From Chondrilla cf. caribensis (Eukaryota; Porifera; Demospongiae; Chondrillida; Chondrillidae): 64,000 bases of DNA. The notes below the pieces were generated by a model that ran no database searches, was not told the DNA's origin, and saw only the letters and a list, made by a program, of their open reading frames with translations. Where the stretch lies: positions 1,855,430 through 1,919,429 of the forward strand of contig OZ026567.1 of assembly GCA_964020155.1 (NCBI GenBank), in the 5' to 3' direction. The translations under genes were made by a program, and so were the position numbers. Positions 52,316 through 64,000 of this stretch are shown piece by piece (the first letter of the stretch is position 1; every line of letters begins with the position of its first letter).

Positions 52316-55300
52316 TATTATTATTATTATTGTAATACGCCTTGTGGTGATAACTCAGGTGATTTGAAATCACGTTTCTGGTCACCAGGGGCTGCCCAGT
52401 GTCTGTCCCAAAATCACCAACACAATTTGGGATGCATGCAAACCGTCCTGGGTGTGCTAACAAGTCAAAACATGTCAATTTTTATGCTTATCACCACGAC
52501 CTCTCCTGTGTGCACATAATGCATCATAGATCTAATACTAATGTACGGACACACTCCTGGAACTAATACGCTCCTTTTGATAACAAAAATGATAGGTTTA
52601 GTTGAGGATCAAAATTCTCTCAGGTGTCCATATGGCACATAGCATTATACATTTGTATGTACATTTCAATATAAGTGTAATACGCCTTGTGGTGATAACT
52701 CAGGTGATTTGACATCACGTTGCTGGTCACCAAGGGCTGCCCAGTACCTGTCCCAAACTCACATACACAATTTGGGATGCATGCAAACCTTCCTGGGTGT
52801 GCTATGGGCCTCGTGGTGACAAGCCAAAAAATGTCAATTTTTATGCTTGTCACCACGGCCTCTCCTGTGTGCACATAATGCATCATAGATCTAATATGAA
52901 TGCACGGACACACTCCTGGAACTAATACGCTCCTTTAGATAACAAAATAATAGGATTTGTTGAGGATCAAACATTCTCTCAGGCGTCCATATGGCACATA
53001 GCATTATACATTTGTATGAACATTTCAATATGAGTGTAATACGCCTTGTGGTGATAACTCAGGTGATTTGACATCACGTTGCTGGTCACCAAGGGTTGCC
53101 CAGTGTCTGTGGTAAACTTACCAGCACAATTTGGGCTGCATGCAAACCGTCCTGGGTGCGCTATGGGCCTCGTGGTGACAAGCCATAAAATGTCAATTTT
53201 TATGCTTGTCACCACGACCTCTCCTGTGTGCACATAATGCATCATAGATCTAATACGAATACACGGACACACTCCTGGAACTAATACGGTCCTGTTGATA
53301 GCAATAATGATAGGTTTTATTGCTGATGAAAATTCTCTGAGGTGTCCATATGGCACATAGCACTATACATTTGTATGTACATTTCAATATAAGTGTAATA
53401 CGCCTTGTGGTGATCACTCAGGTGATTTGACATCACGTTGCTGGTCACCAAGGGTTGCCCAGTGTCTGTGGTAAACCTACCTGCACAATTTGGGATGCAT
53501 GCAAACCGTCCTGGGTGTGCTAACAAGCCAAAAAATGTCAATTTTTATGCTTGTCACCACGACCTCTCCTGTGTGCACATAATACATCATAGATCTAATA
53601 CGAATGCACGGACACACTCCTGGAACTAATACGCTCCTTTTGATAACAAAAATGATAGGTTTTGTTGCTGATGAAAATTCTCTCAGGTGTCCATATGGCA
53701 CATAGCAGTATACATTTGTATGTACATTTCAAAAGAAGTTTAATATGCCTTGTGATGATAACTCAGGTGATTTGACATCACTTTGTTGGTTACCAAGTGC
53801 TGCCCAGTACCTGTCCCAAACTCACCAACACAATTTGGGATGCATGCAAACTGTCCTGGGTGTGCTATGGGCCTCGTGGTGACAAGCCAAAAAATGTCAA
53901 TTTTTATGCTTGTCACCACGACCTCTCCTGTGTGCACATAATGCATCATAGATCTAATACGAATGCATGGACACACTCCTGGAACTAATACGGTCCTTTT
54001 GATAACAAAAATGATAGGTTTTGTTGCTGATGAAAATTCTCTGATGTGTCCATATGGCACATAGTACAATACTTTTGTATGTACATTTCAATATAAGTGT
54101 AATACGCCTTGTGGTGATAACTCAGGTGATTTGACATCAAGTTGCTGGTCACCAAGGGCAGCCCAGTGTCTGTGGTAAACTCACCAACACAATTTGGGAT
54201 GCATGCAAACCGTCCTGGGTGTGCTATGGGCCTCGTGGTGACAAGCCAAAAAATGTCAAATTTTATGCTTGTCACCACGACCTCTCCTATGTGCACATAA
54301 TGCATCATAGATCTAATACGAATGCACGGACACACTCCTGGAACTAATACGGTCCTGTTGATAGCAATAATGATAGGTTTTATTGCTGATGAAAATTCTC
54401 TGATGTGTCCATATGGCACATAGCACTATACATTTGTATGTACATTTCAATATAAGTGTAATACGCCTTGTGGTGATCACTCAGGTGATTTGACATCACG
54501 TTCCTGGTCACCAAGGGTTGCCCCGTACCTGTCCCAAACTCACCAACACAATTTGGGATGCATGCAAACTGTCCTGGGTGTGCTATGGGCCTCGTGGTGA
54601 CAGGCCAAAAAATGTCAATTTTTATGCTTGTCACCACGACCTCTCCTGTGTGCACATAATGCATCATAGATCTAATACGAATGCACGGACACACTCCTGG
54701 AACTAATACGGTCCTTTTGATAACAAAAATGATAGGTTTTGTTGCTGATGAAAATTCTCTGATGTGTCCATATGGCACATAGTACAATACTTTTGTATGT
54801 ACATTTCAATATAAGTGTAATACGCCTTGTGGTGATAACTCAGGTGATTTGACATCACGTTGCTGGTCACCAAGGGCAGCCCAGTGTCTGTGGTAAACTC
54901 ACCAACACAATTTGGGATGCATGCAAACCGTCCTGGGTGTGCTATGGGCCTCGTGGTGACAAGCCAAAAAATGTCAATTTTTATGCTTGTCACCACGACC
55001 TCTCCTGTGTGCACATAATGCATCATAGATCTAATACGAATACACGGACACACTCCTGGAACTAATACGGTCCTGTTGATAGCAATAATGATAGGTTTTA
55101 TTGCTGATGAAAATTCTCTGATGTGTCCATATGGCACATAGCACTATACATTTGTATGTACATTTCAATATAAGTGTAATACGCCTTGTGGTGATCACTC
55201 AGGTGATTTGACATCACGTTCCTGGTCACCAAGGGTTGCCCCGTACCTGTCCCAAACTCACCAACACAATTTGGGATGCATGCAAACCGTCCTGGGTGTG

Positions 55301-55530
55301 TTATGGGCCTCGTGGTGACAAGCCAAAAAATGTCAATTTTTATGCTTGTCACCACGACCTCTCCTGTGTGCACATAATGCATCATAGATCTAATACAAAT
55401 GCACGGACACACTCCTGGAACTAATACGCTCCTTTTGATAGCAAAAATGATAGATTTTGTTGGCAATCTAAATTTCTCCCAGATTTCTATATGGCACATA
55501 GAATTTATACATTTGTATGTATATTTCAAT
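52316..55530 (+). repeat. (ATT)n then satellite B array, 9 units
   Basis: Units start at about 52332, 52678, 53036, 53396, 53747, 54098, 54457, 54816 and 55175. Pairs such as 54098-54815 and 54816-55534 are nearly identical, showing a two-unit duplication. Confidence 0.95.
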
Positions 55531-58085
55531 ACGTATACTCTCCCTTGCATTGAAAGTATATTAAGCACCTTCCAATGTAGCTGGGGTTACGAGCCATCTA
55601 TTGAGATGGGAATTGTTTCAGAAGTTGATTTATGTCCCTAACAACTAGGTTTGCCTAAAATATCATGTTGACACGCCCCCTCCCCCATGAGCTATGCAAA
55701 AAGGTGCTTAACGTTTTCTCTCCTATACTCTCCCATACATTGAAAAAATATTAAGCACCATCCAATGTAGCTGAGGTGACGCGTTAGCTATTGCGATTGG
55801 AATTGTTTCAGAAGTTAGTTCACATCCAAAGCTAGGTCTGTCTAAAGTATCACGTTGACACGCCCCCTCCCCCATGAACTATGCAAAAAGGTGCGTAACG
55901 TTTTCTCTCCTACGTATACGTACTCTCCCATACATTGAAAAAGGTTAAACACCTTCCAATGTAGCTGGAGTTACAGGCCACCTATTGAGATAGGAATTGT
56001 TTCAAAAGTTAGTTCACGTTCCCAAATAGCTCTGTCTGGAATATCACATTGACACGCCCCCTCCCCCATGAGCTATGCAAAAAGGTGCTTAGCATTTTCT
56101 CTCCTATACTCTCGCATACATTGAAAAAATATTAAGCACCTTCGAATGTAGATGAAGTTACGGGCCACCTATTAAGATGGGAATTGTTTCAGAAGTTAGT
56201 TCACGTCCAAAGCTAGGTCTGTCTAAAGTATCAAGTTGACACGCCCCCTCCCTCATGAGCTATGCAAAAAGGTGCTTAGCGTTTTCTCTCCTATACTCTC
56301 CCTTACATTGAAAACTTATTAAGCACCTTCGAATGTAGATGAAGTTACGGGCCACCTATTGAAATGGGAATTGTTTCAGAAGTCAGTTTACGTTCCAAGC
56401 TAGGACTGTCTAAAATATCAAGTTGACACGCCCCCTCCCTCATGAGCTATATAAAAAGGTGCTTAGCGTTTTCTCTCCTATACTCTCCCATACATTGAAA
56501 GAATATTAAGCACCTTCGAATGTAGATGAGGTTACGGGCCACCTATTGAAATGGGAATTGTTTCAGAAGTCAGTTTACGTTCCAAGCTAGGACTGTCTAA
56601 AATATCAAGTTGACACGCCCCCTCCCTCATGAGCTATGCAAAAAGGTGCTTAGCGTTTTTCTCCTATACTCACTCATACGTACATTAAAAATATAATAAG
56701 CTCCTTCAAATGTAGCTGGAGTTACGTGCCACCTATTGAGATGGGAATTGTTTCAGAAGTTAGTTCACGTCTTCAGCTAGGTCTGCCTAAAACATCAAGT
56801 TGACACGCGCCCTCACCCTTCAGCTATGCAAAAAGGTGCTTAGCGTTTTTTTCTCCTATACTCTCCCATACATTGAAAATATATTAAGCACCTTCGAATG
56901 TAGCTGGAGTTACGGGCCACCTAATGAGATGGGAATTGTTTCAGAAGTTAGTTCATGTCCCCAGCTAGGTCTGTCTAAAACATCAAGTTGACACGCCCCC
57001 TCCCCCTTCAGCTATGCAAAAAGGTGCTTAGCGTTTTCTCTCCTATACTCTCCCATACATTAAAAATATGGTAAGCACCTTCTAACGTAGTTGGAGTTAC
57101 GGACCACATATTGAGATGGAAATTATTTCAGAGGTTAGTTTACGTGTTCAGCTAGGTCTGTCTAAATTATCGAGTTGACACGCCCCCTCCCCCATGAGCT
57201 ATGCAAAAGGTGCTTAGCGTTTTCTTTCCTACGTATATTCTCCCATACATTGAAAATATATTAAGCACCTTTGAATGCAGCTGGAGTCACGTGCCACCTA
57301 ATGAGATGGGAATTGTTTCAGAAGTTAGTTCACGTCTTCAGCTAGGTCTGTCTAAGTTATCAAGTTAACACGCCCACCTCCCCATGAGCTATGCAAAAGG
57401 TGCTTAGCGTTTTCTTTCCTACGTATATTCTCCCATACATTGAAAATATATTAAGCACCTTTGAATGCAGCTGGAGTCACGTGCCACCTAATGAGATGGG
57501 AATTGTTCCAGACGTTAGTTCACGTCTTTAGCTAGGTCTGTCTAAAATATCATAGTGACACGCTGCCTCCCACTTTAGCTATGCAAAAAGGTGCTTAGTG
57601 TTTTCTCTCCTACGTATACTCTCCCATACATTGAAAATATATTAAGCACCTTCAAATGTAGCTGGAGTCACGTGCCACCTAATGAAATGGGAATGGTTTC
57701 AGAAGTTAGTTCACGTCTTCAGCTAGGTCTGTCTAAAATATCAAGTTGACACGCCACCTCCCCCATGAGCTATGCAAAAAGGTGCTTAGCGTTTTCTCTC
57801 CTATACTCTCCCATACATTGAAAATATATTAAGCACCTTCAAATGTACCTGGAGTTACGTGCCACCTAATGAGATGGGAATTGTTTCAGAAGTTAGTTCA
57901 CGTCGTCAGCTAGGTCTATCTAAAACATCAAGTTGACACGACCCCTCCCCCTTCACCTATGCAAAAAGGTGCTTAGCGTTTTCTCTCCTATACTCGCACA
58001 TTCATTGAAAATATATTAAGCACCTTTGAATGTAGCTGGAGTTATGTGCCATCTATTGAGATGGGAATTGTTTCAGAAGTTAGTT
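55531..58085. repeat. Satellite A array, about 13-14 monomers
   Basis: Same monomer; later units have CTTCAGCTATGC variants instead of CATGAGCTATGC. Confidence 0.95.
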
Positions 58086-58385
58086 CATGTTTGGTGAGTT
58101 TGGCATGGACAATGGGTAGCCACCTGCGTGATCACCACAAGGCATATTACGCTTATATTTGAATGTACATACAAAAGTATATGCAGTATTATATGTGGGA
58201 TATGGGCACTGGAAAGAAATTTTATTCAACAACAACACATATCATTGTGTTATCAGAAGGACTGTACTAGTTCCAGGAGTGTGTCCATGCATTTGTTTCA
58301 GATCTATGATGCATTATGTGCACATAGGAGAGGCCACGGTGACAGCAATAAAATTTGACATTTTTTGCTTGTCACCGCAAGACCT
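58086..58385 (-). repeat. Isolated inverted satellite B fragment
   Basis: It runs from GGTGAGTTTGGCATGGACAA to CTTGTCACCGCAAGACC, with a variant hairpin (CGGTGAC/GTCACCG). Confidence 0.88.
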
Positions 58386-61300
58386 ATACTCTCCCATACA
58401 TTGAAAGTATATCAAGCACCTTCGAATGTAGCTGGAGTTACAGGCCACATATTGAGATGGAAATTGTTTCTGAAGCTAGTTCACATCCCTGACAAGATCT
58501 GTCTAAAATATTAAGTTGAATTCCCCCCTCCCCCATGAGGTATGCAAAAAAGTTGCTTAGCCTTTTCTTTCCTATACTCTCCCATACATTGAAAAAATAT
58601 TAAGCACTTTCAAGCTGGAGTTACGGGCCACCTATTGAGATGGGATTGTTGTTCACGTCCCCAGCTAGGTCTGGTGCAAATATCAGGTTGACACGACGAC
58701 TCTCCCATGAGCTATACAAAAAGGTGCTTAACGTTTATTCTCCTAAACTATCCAATATATTGAAAAACTATTAAGCACCTTTGAATGTAGATGGAGTTAC
58801 GGGCCACTTATTAATATGGAAATTGTTTCAGACATTAGTTCACGTCCCCGGCTACATCTGTCTGAAGTATCAAGTTGACAAACCCCGTCTCCCATGAGGC
58901 ATGCAAAAAGGTGCTTAGCGTTTTCTCTTGTACACTCTCCCATACATTGAAAAATACAAAGCACGAATGTAGCTGGAGTTACGTGCCACCTAATGAGATG
59001 GGAATTGTTTCAGAAGTTAGTTCACGTCTTCAGCTTGGTCTGTCTAAAATATCAAGTTGACACGCCACCTCCCCCTTAAGCCTTGCAAAAAGGTGCTTAG
59101 CGTTTTCTCTCCTATACTCTCCCATACATTGAAAATATATTAAGCACCTTCGAATGTAGCTGGGGTTACGGGCCACCTAATGAAATGGGAATTGTTGCAG
59201 AAGTTAGTTCACATCTTCAGCTAGGTCTGTCTAAAATATAAAGTCAACACGCCACCTCCCCCTTTATCTATGCAAAAAGGTGCTTAGCGTTTTCTCTCCT
59301 ATACTCTCCCATACATTGAAAATATATTAAGCACCTTCGAATGTAGCTGGGGTTACGGGCCACCTAATGAAATGGGAATTGTTGCAGAAGTTAGTTCACA
59401 TCTTCAGCTAGGTCTGTCTAAAATATAAAGTCAACACGCCACCTCCCCCTTTATCTATGCAAAAAGGTGCTTAGCGTTTTCTCTCCTATACTCTCCCATA
59501 CATTGAAAATATATTAAGCACCTTCGAATGTAGCTGGGGTTATGGGCCACCTAATGAGATGGGAATTGTTTCAGAAGTTAGTTCACATCTTCAGCTAGGT
59601 CTGTCTAAAATATCATATTGACATGCCCCCTCCCCCTTAAGCCATGCAAAAAGGTGCTTAGCGTTTTCTCTCCTATACTCTCCCATACATTGAAAAAATT
59701 ATTAAGCACCTTCGAATGTACGTAGCTGGGGTTACGAGTTAGCTATTGCGATGGGAATTGTTTCAGAAGTTAGTTCACTTCCAAGTTAGTTCTAGTCCAC
59801 AGGTAGGTCTGTCTGAAATATCACGTTGACACACCCCCTCCCCCATGAGCTATGCAAAAAGGTGCTTAACGTTTTCTCTCCTATACTCTCCCATACATTG
59901 AAAAAATATTAAGCACCTTCCAATGTAGCTGGGGTTACGGGCCACCTATTGAGATGGGATTTGTTTCACAAGTTAGTTAAAGTCAACAGGTAGGTCTGTC
60001 TGAAATATCACGTTGACACGCCCCCTCCCCCATGAGCTATGCAAAAAGGTGCTTAACGTTTTCTCTCCTATACTCTCCCATACATTGAAAATATATTAAA
60101 CACCTTTGAATGTACCTGGAGTTACAGGCCACCTATTGAGATGGGATTTGTTTCACAAGTTAGTTAAAGTCAACAGGTAGGTCTGTCTGAAATATCACGT
60201 TGACACGCCCCCTCCCCCATGAGCTATGCAAAAAGGTGCTCAACGTTTTCTCTCCTATACTCTCCGGGACCCATACATTGAAAAAATGTTAAGCACCTTC
60301 CAATGTAGCTGGAGTTACGAGCCACCTATTGAGATGGGAATTGTTCCACAAGTTAGTTCTAGTCAACAGGTAGGTCTGTCTGAAATATCACGTTGACACG
60401 CCCCCTCCCCCATGAGCTATGCAAAAAGGTGCTTAGCGTTTTCTCTCCTATACTCTCCCATACATTGAAAAAATATTAAGCACCTTCCAATGTAGCTGGA
60501 GTTACAGGCCACCTATTGAGATGGGAATTGTTTCACAAGTTAGTACACATCCCCAACTAGCTCTGTCTGAAATATCACGTTGACACGCCCTCTCCCCCAT
60601 GAGCTATGCAAAAAGGTGCTTAACGTTTTCTCTCCTATACTCTCCCATACATTGAAAAATTGTTAAGCACCTTCGAATGTAGCTGGGGTTACGGGCCACC
60701 TATTGAGATGGGATTTGTTTCACAAGTTAGTTAAAGTCAACAGGTAGGTCTGTCTGAAATATCACGTTGACACGCCCCCTCCCCCATGAGCTATGCAAAA
60801 AGGTGCTTAACGTTTTCTCTCCTATACTCTCCCATACATTGAAAAAATGTTAAGCACCTTCCAATGTAGCTGGAGTTACAGGCCACCTATTGAGATGGGA
60901 ATTGTTTCACAAGTTAGTTCACGTCCCCAACTAGCTCTGTCTGGATTATCACGTTGACACACCCCCTCCTCCATGAGCTATGCAAAAAGGTGCTCAACGT
61001 TTTCTCTCCTATACTCTCCCATACATTGAAAAAATGTTAAGCACCTTCCAATGTAGCTGGAGTTACAGGCCACCTATTGAGATGGGATTTGTTTCACAAG
61101 TTAGTTAAAGTCAACAGGTAGGTCTGTCTGAAATATCACGTTGACACGCCCCCTCCCCCATGAGCTATGCAAAAAGGTGCTCAACGTTTTCTCTCCTATA
61201 CTCTCCCATACATTGAAAAAATGTTAAGCACCTTCCAATGTAGCTGGAGTTACGAGCCACCTATTGAGATGGGAATTGTTCCACAAGTTAGTTCTAGTCA

Positions 61301-61785
61301 ACAGGTAGGTCTGTATAAAATATCACGTTGACACGCCCCCTCCCCCATGAGCTATGCAAAAAGGTGCTTAGCGTTTTCTCTCCTATACTCTCCCATACAT
61401 TGAAAAAATATTAAGCACCTTCCAATGTAGCTGGAGTTACAGGCCACCTATTGAGATGGGAATTGTTTCACAAGTTAGTACACATCCCCAACTAGCTCTG
61501 TCTGAAATATCACGTTGACACGCCCCCTCCCCCATGAGCTATGCAAAAAGGTGCTTAACGTTTTCTCTCCTATACTCTCCCATACATTGAAAAAATATTA
61601 AGCACCTTCCAATGTAGCTGGAGTTATAGACCACCTATTGAGATGGGAATTGTTTCAGAAGTTAGTTCACATCTCCAACTAGCTCTGTTTGAAATATCAC
61701 GTTGACACGCCCCCTCCCCCATGAGATATGCATAAAGGTGCATAACGTTTTCTCACCTATACTATCCCATACATTGAAAAAAATT
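58386..61785. repeat. Satellite A array, about 18 monomers
   Basis: Includes several near-identical consecutive monomers (for example 59150-59520, and alternating types at 59900-61500), indicating recent local expansion. Confidence 0.96.
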
Positions 61786-63388
61786 ATTATTATTATTATT
61801 ATTGTAATACGCCTTGTGGTGATAACTCAGGTGATTTGACATCACGTTCCTGGTCACCAAGGGCTGCCCAGTGTCTGTGGTAAACTCACCAACACAATTT
61901 GGGATGCATGCAAACCGTCCTGGGTGTGCTATGGGCCTCGTGCTAACAAGTCAAAATATGTCAATTTTTATGTTTGTCACCACGACCTCTCCTGTGTGCA
62001 CATAATGCATCATAGATCTAATACTAATGTACGGACACACTCCTGGAACTAATACGGTCCTTTTGATAACAAAAATGATAGGTTTAGTTGAGGATCAAAA
62101 TTCTCTCAGGTGTCCATATGGCACATAGCATTATACATTTGTATGTACATTTCAATATAAGTGTAATACGCCTTGTGGTGATAACTCAGGTGATTTGACA
62201 TCACGTTGCTGGTCACCAAGGGTTGCCCAGTGTCTGTGGTAAACTTACCAGCACAATTTGGGATGCATGCAAACCATCCTGGGTGTGCTATGGGCCTCGT
62301 GGTGACAAGCCAAAAAATGTCAATTTTTATGCTTGTCACCACGACCTCTCCTGTGTGCACATAATGCATCATAGATCTAATACGAATGCACGGACACACT
62401 CCTGGAACTAATACGGTCCTTTTGATAAGAAAAATGATAGGTTTTGTTGCTGATGAAAATTCTCTGAGGTGTCCATATGGCACATAGCATTATACATTTG
62501 TATGTACATTTCAATATGAGTGTAGTACGCCTTGTGGTGATAACTCAGGTGATTTGACATCACGTTGCTGGTCACCAAGGGTTGCCCAGTGTCTGTGGTA
62601 AACTTACCAGCACCATTGGGGATGCATGCAAACCGTCCTGGGTGTGCTATGGGCCTCGTGGTGACAAGCCAAAAAATGTCAATTTTTATGCTTGTCACCA
62701 CGACCTCTCCTGTGTGCACATAATGCATCATAGATCTGATGCGAATGCACGGACACACTCCTGGAACTAATACGGTCCTTTTGATAAGAAAAATGATAGG
62801 TTTTGTTGCTGATGAAAATTCTCTGAGGTGTCCATATGGCACATAGTATTATACATTTGTATGTACATTTCAATATGAGTGTAATATGCCTAGCATTGCT
62901 GGTCATCAAGGGTTGCCCAGTGTCTGTGGTAAACCTACCTGCACAATTTGGGATGCATGCAAACCTTCCTGGGTGTGCTATGGGCCTTGTGGTGACAGGC
63001 CAAAAAATGTCAATTTTTATGCGTGTCACCACGACCTCTCCTGTGTGCACATAATACATCATAGATCTAATACGAATGCACGGACACACTCCTGGAACTA
63101 ATACGCTCCTTTTGATAACAAAAATGATAGGTTTTGTTGCTGATGAAAATTCTCTCAGGTGTCCATATGGCACATAGTAATATACATTTGTATGTACATT
63201 TCAAAAGAAGTTTAATATGCCTTGTGATGATAACTCAGGTGATTTGACATCACTTTGCTGGTTACCAAGGGCTGCCCAGTACCTGTCCAAAACTCACCAA
63301 CACAATTTGGGATGCATGCAAACCGTCCTGGGTGTGCTATGGGCCTCGTGGTGACAAGCCAAAAAATGTCAATTTTTATGCTTGTCAT
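61786..63388 (+). repeat. (ATT)n then satellite B array, 4-5 units
   Basis: Units start at about 61804, 62163, 62522, 62880 (shortened by a deletion after GTAATATGCC) and 63210. The last is cut off in mid-hairpin at 63388. Confidence 0.95.
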
Positions 63389-64000
63389 GAATTGTTTCAG
63401 AAGTTGATTTATGTCCCTAACAATTAGGTTTGCCTAAAATATCATGTTGACATGCCCCCTCCCCCATGAGCTATGCAAAAAGGTGCTTAACGTTTTCTCT
63501 CCTATACGCCCCCAAACACTGAAAAAATAATCATCACCTTTTATTGTAGCTGGACTTACAAACCACCTATTGAGATGGGAATTGTTTCAGCAGTTAGTTC
63601 ACGTCCCCAACTAGCTCTGTCTAAAGTACCACGTTGACACACCCCCTCCCTCATGAGCTATGCAAAAAGGTGCTTAACGTTTTCTCTCCTATACTCTCCC
63701 ATACGTACGTACGTACATTGAAAAAATATTAAGCACCTTCGAATGTAGCTGATGTGACGAGTTAGCTATTGCGATTGGAATTGTTTCAGAAGTTAGTTCA
63801 CGTCCAAAGCCAGGTCTGTCTAAAGTATCAAGTTGACACGCCCCCTCCCTCATGAGCTATGCAAAAAGGTGCTTAGCGTTTTCTCTCCTATACTCTCCCT
63901 TACATTGAAAAAATATTAAGCACCTTCGAATGTAGATGAAGTTACGGGCCACTTATTGAAATGGGAATTGTTTCAGAAGTCAGTTTACGTTCCAACCTAG
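63389..64000. repeat. Satellite A array, continues past window end
   Basis: 63389-63640 closely matches 51613-51860, including the CCCCCAAACACTGAAAAAAT variant. Confidence 0.95.

Noticed and set aside
50415..63173. Recurrent 125-164 codon minus-strand frames in satellite B
   Set aside because: They repeat with the satellite unit, 359 is not a multiple of three, and many units are broken. They are properties of the repeat and not a gene family.

Overview
This is an animal (metazoan) nuclear genome window, probably from a marine invertebrate. It has long introns with GT-AG boundaries, very many (CA)n/(GT)n tracts and minisatellites, and short TA-flanked inverted-repeat transposons. A sponge or other early-branching animal is plausible, but the sequence alone does not settle the species.

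Two protein-coding genes are supported. The main one is tripeptidyl-peptidase II (TPP2), a giant cytosolic subtilisin-type serine protease. It lies on the minus strand, with its start codon at 41279, and runs off the left edge. I could assemble 13 exons (41279 down to 1251). All have GT-AG borders and mutually compatible phases. They encode 464 residues plus one base of the next codon, covering the whole subtilisin catalytic core (Asp44, His269, Asn367, Ser454 in this model). Intron 8 (10563-35235) is about 24.7 kb. It contains the second gene, an intronless 737-codon plus-strand gene at 12454-14667. This gene has a DUF3504 (ZMYM/QRICH1/KIAA1958-type, Crypton-recombinase-derived) domain followed by a Ser/Thr/Pro/Ala-rich repeat tail. 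It is thus a nested antisense gene inside TPP2.

Layout: 1-10560 holds TPP2 exons 13 to 9 separated by minisatellites and (TG)n tracts. 10563-35235 is intron 8, with the nested gene, at least 15 minisatellite arrays, a family of pogo-like MITEs (CAGT...ACTG, TA target site) and two related hairpin elements with 75-80 bp terminal inverted repeats. 35236-41279 holds TPP2 exons 8 to 1, with intron 7 almost entirely a 30-bp minisatellite and two strong hairpins in intron 5. The TPP2 5' flank spans about 41280-41600. 41850-64000 is a large satellite block built from two families: A, about 187 bp per unit, and B, about 359 bp per unit with a 13-bp hairpin. They alternate in blocks and in both orientations. 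The block also carries a 1.13-kb tandem duplication associated with two inverted copies of a roughly 300-bp element.

The coding content is small, about 3.6 kb of 64 kb. Points of interest are the nested domesticated-recombinase gene, the covarying hairpin in satellite B, minisatellites that appear to have grown from transposon ends, and a splice donor that is the first GT of a (GT)n microsatellite. Exon borders were placed by eye from splice signals, phase and recalled TPP2 family sequence. No alignment or database search was run.
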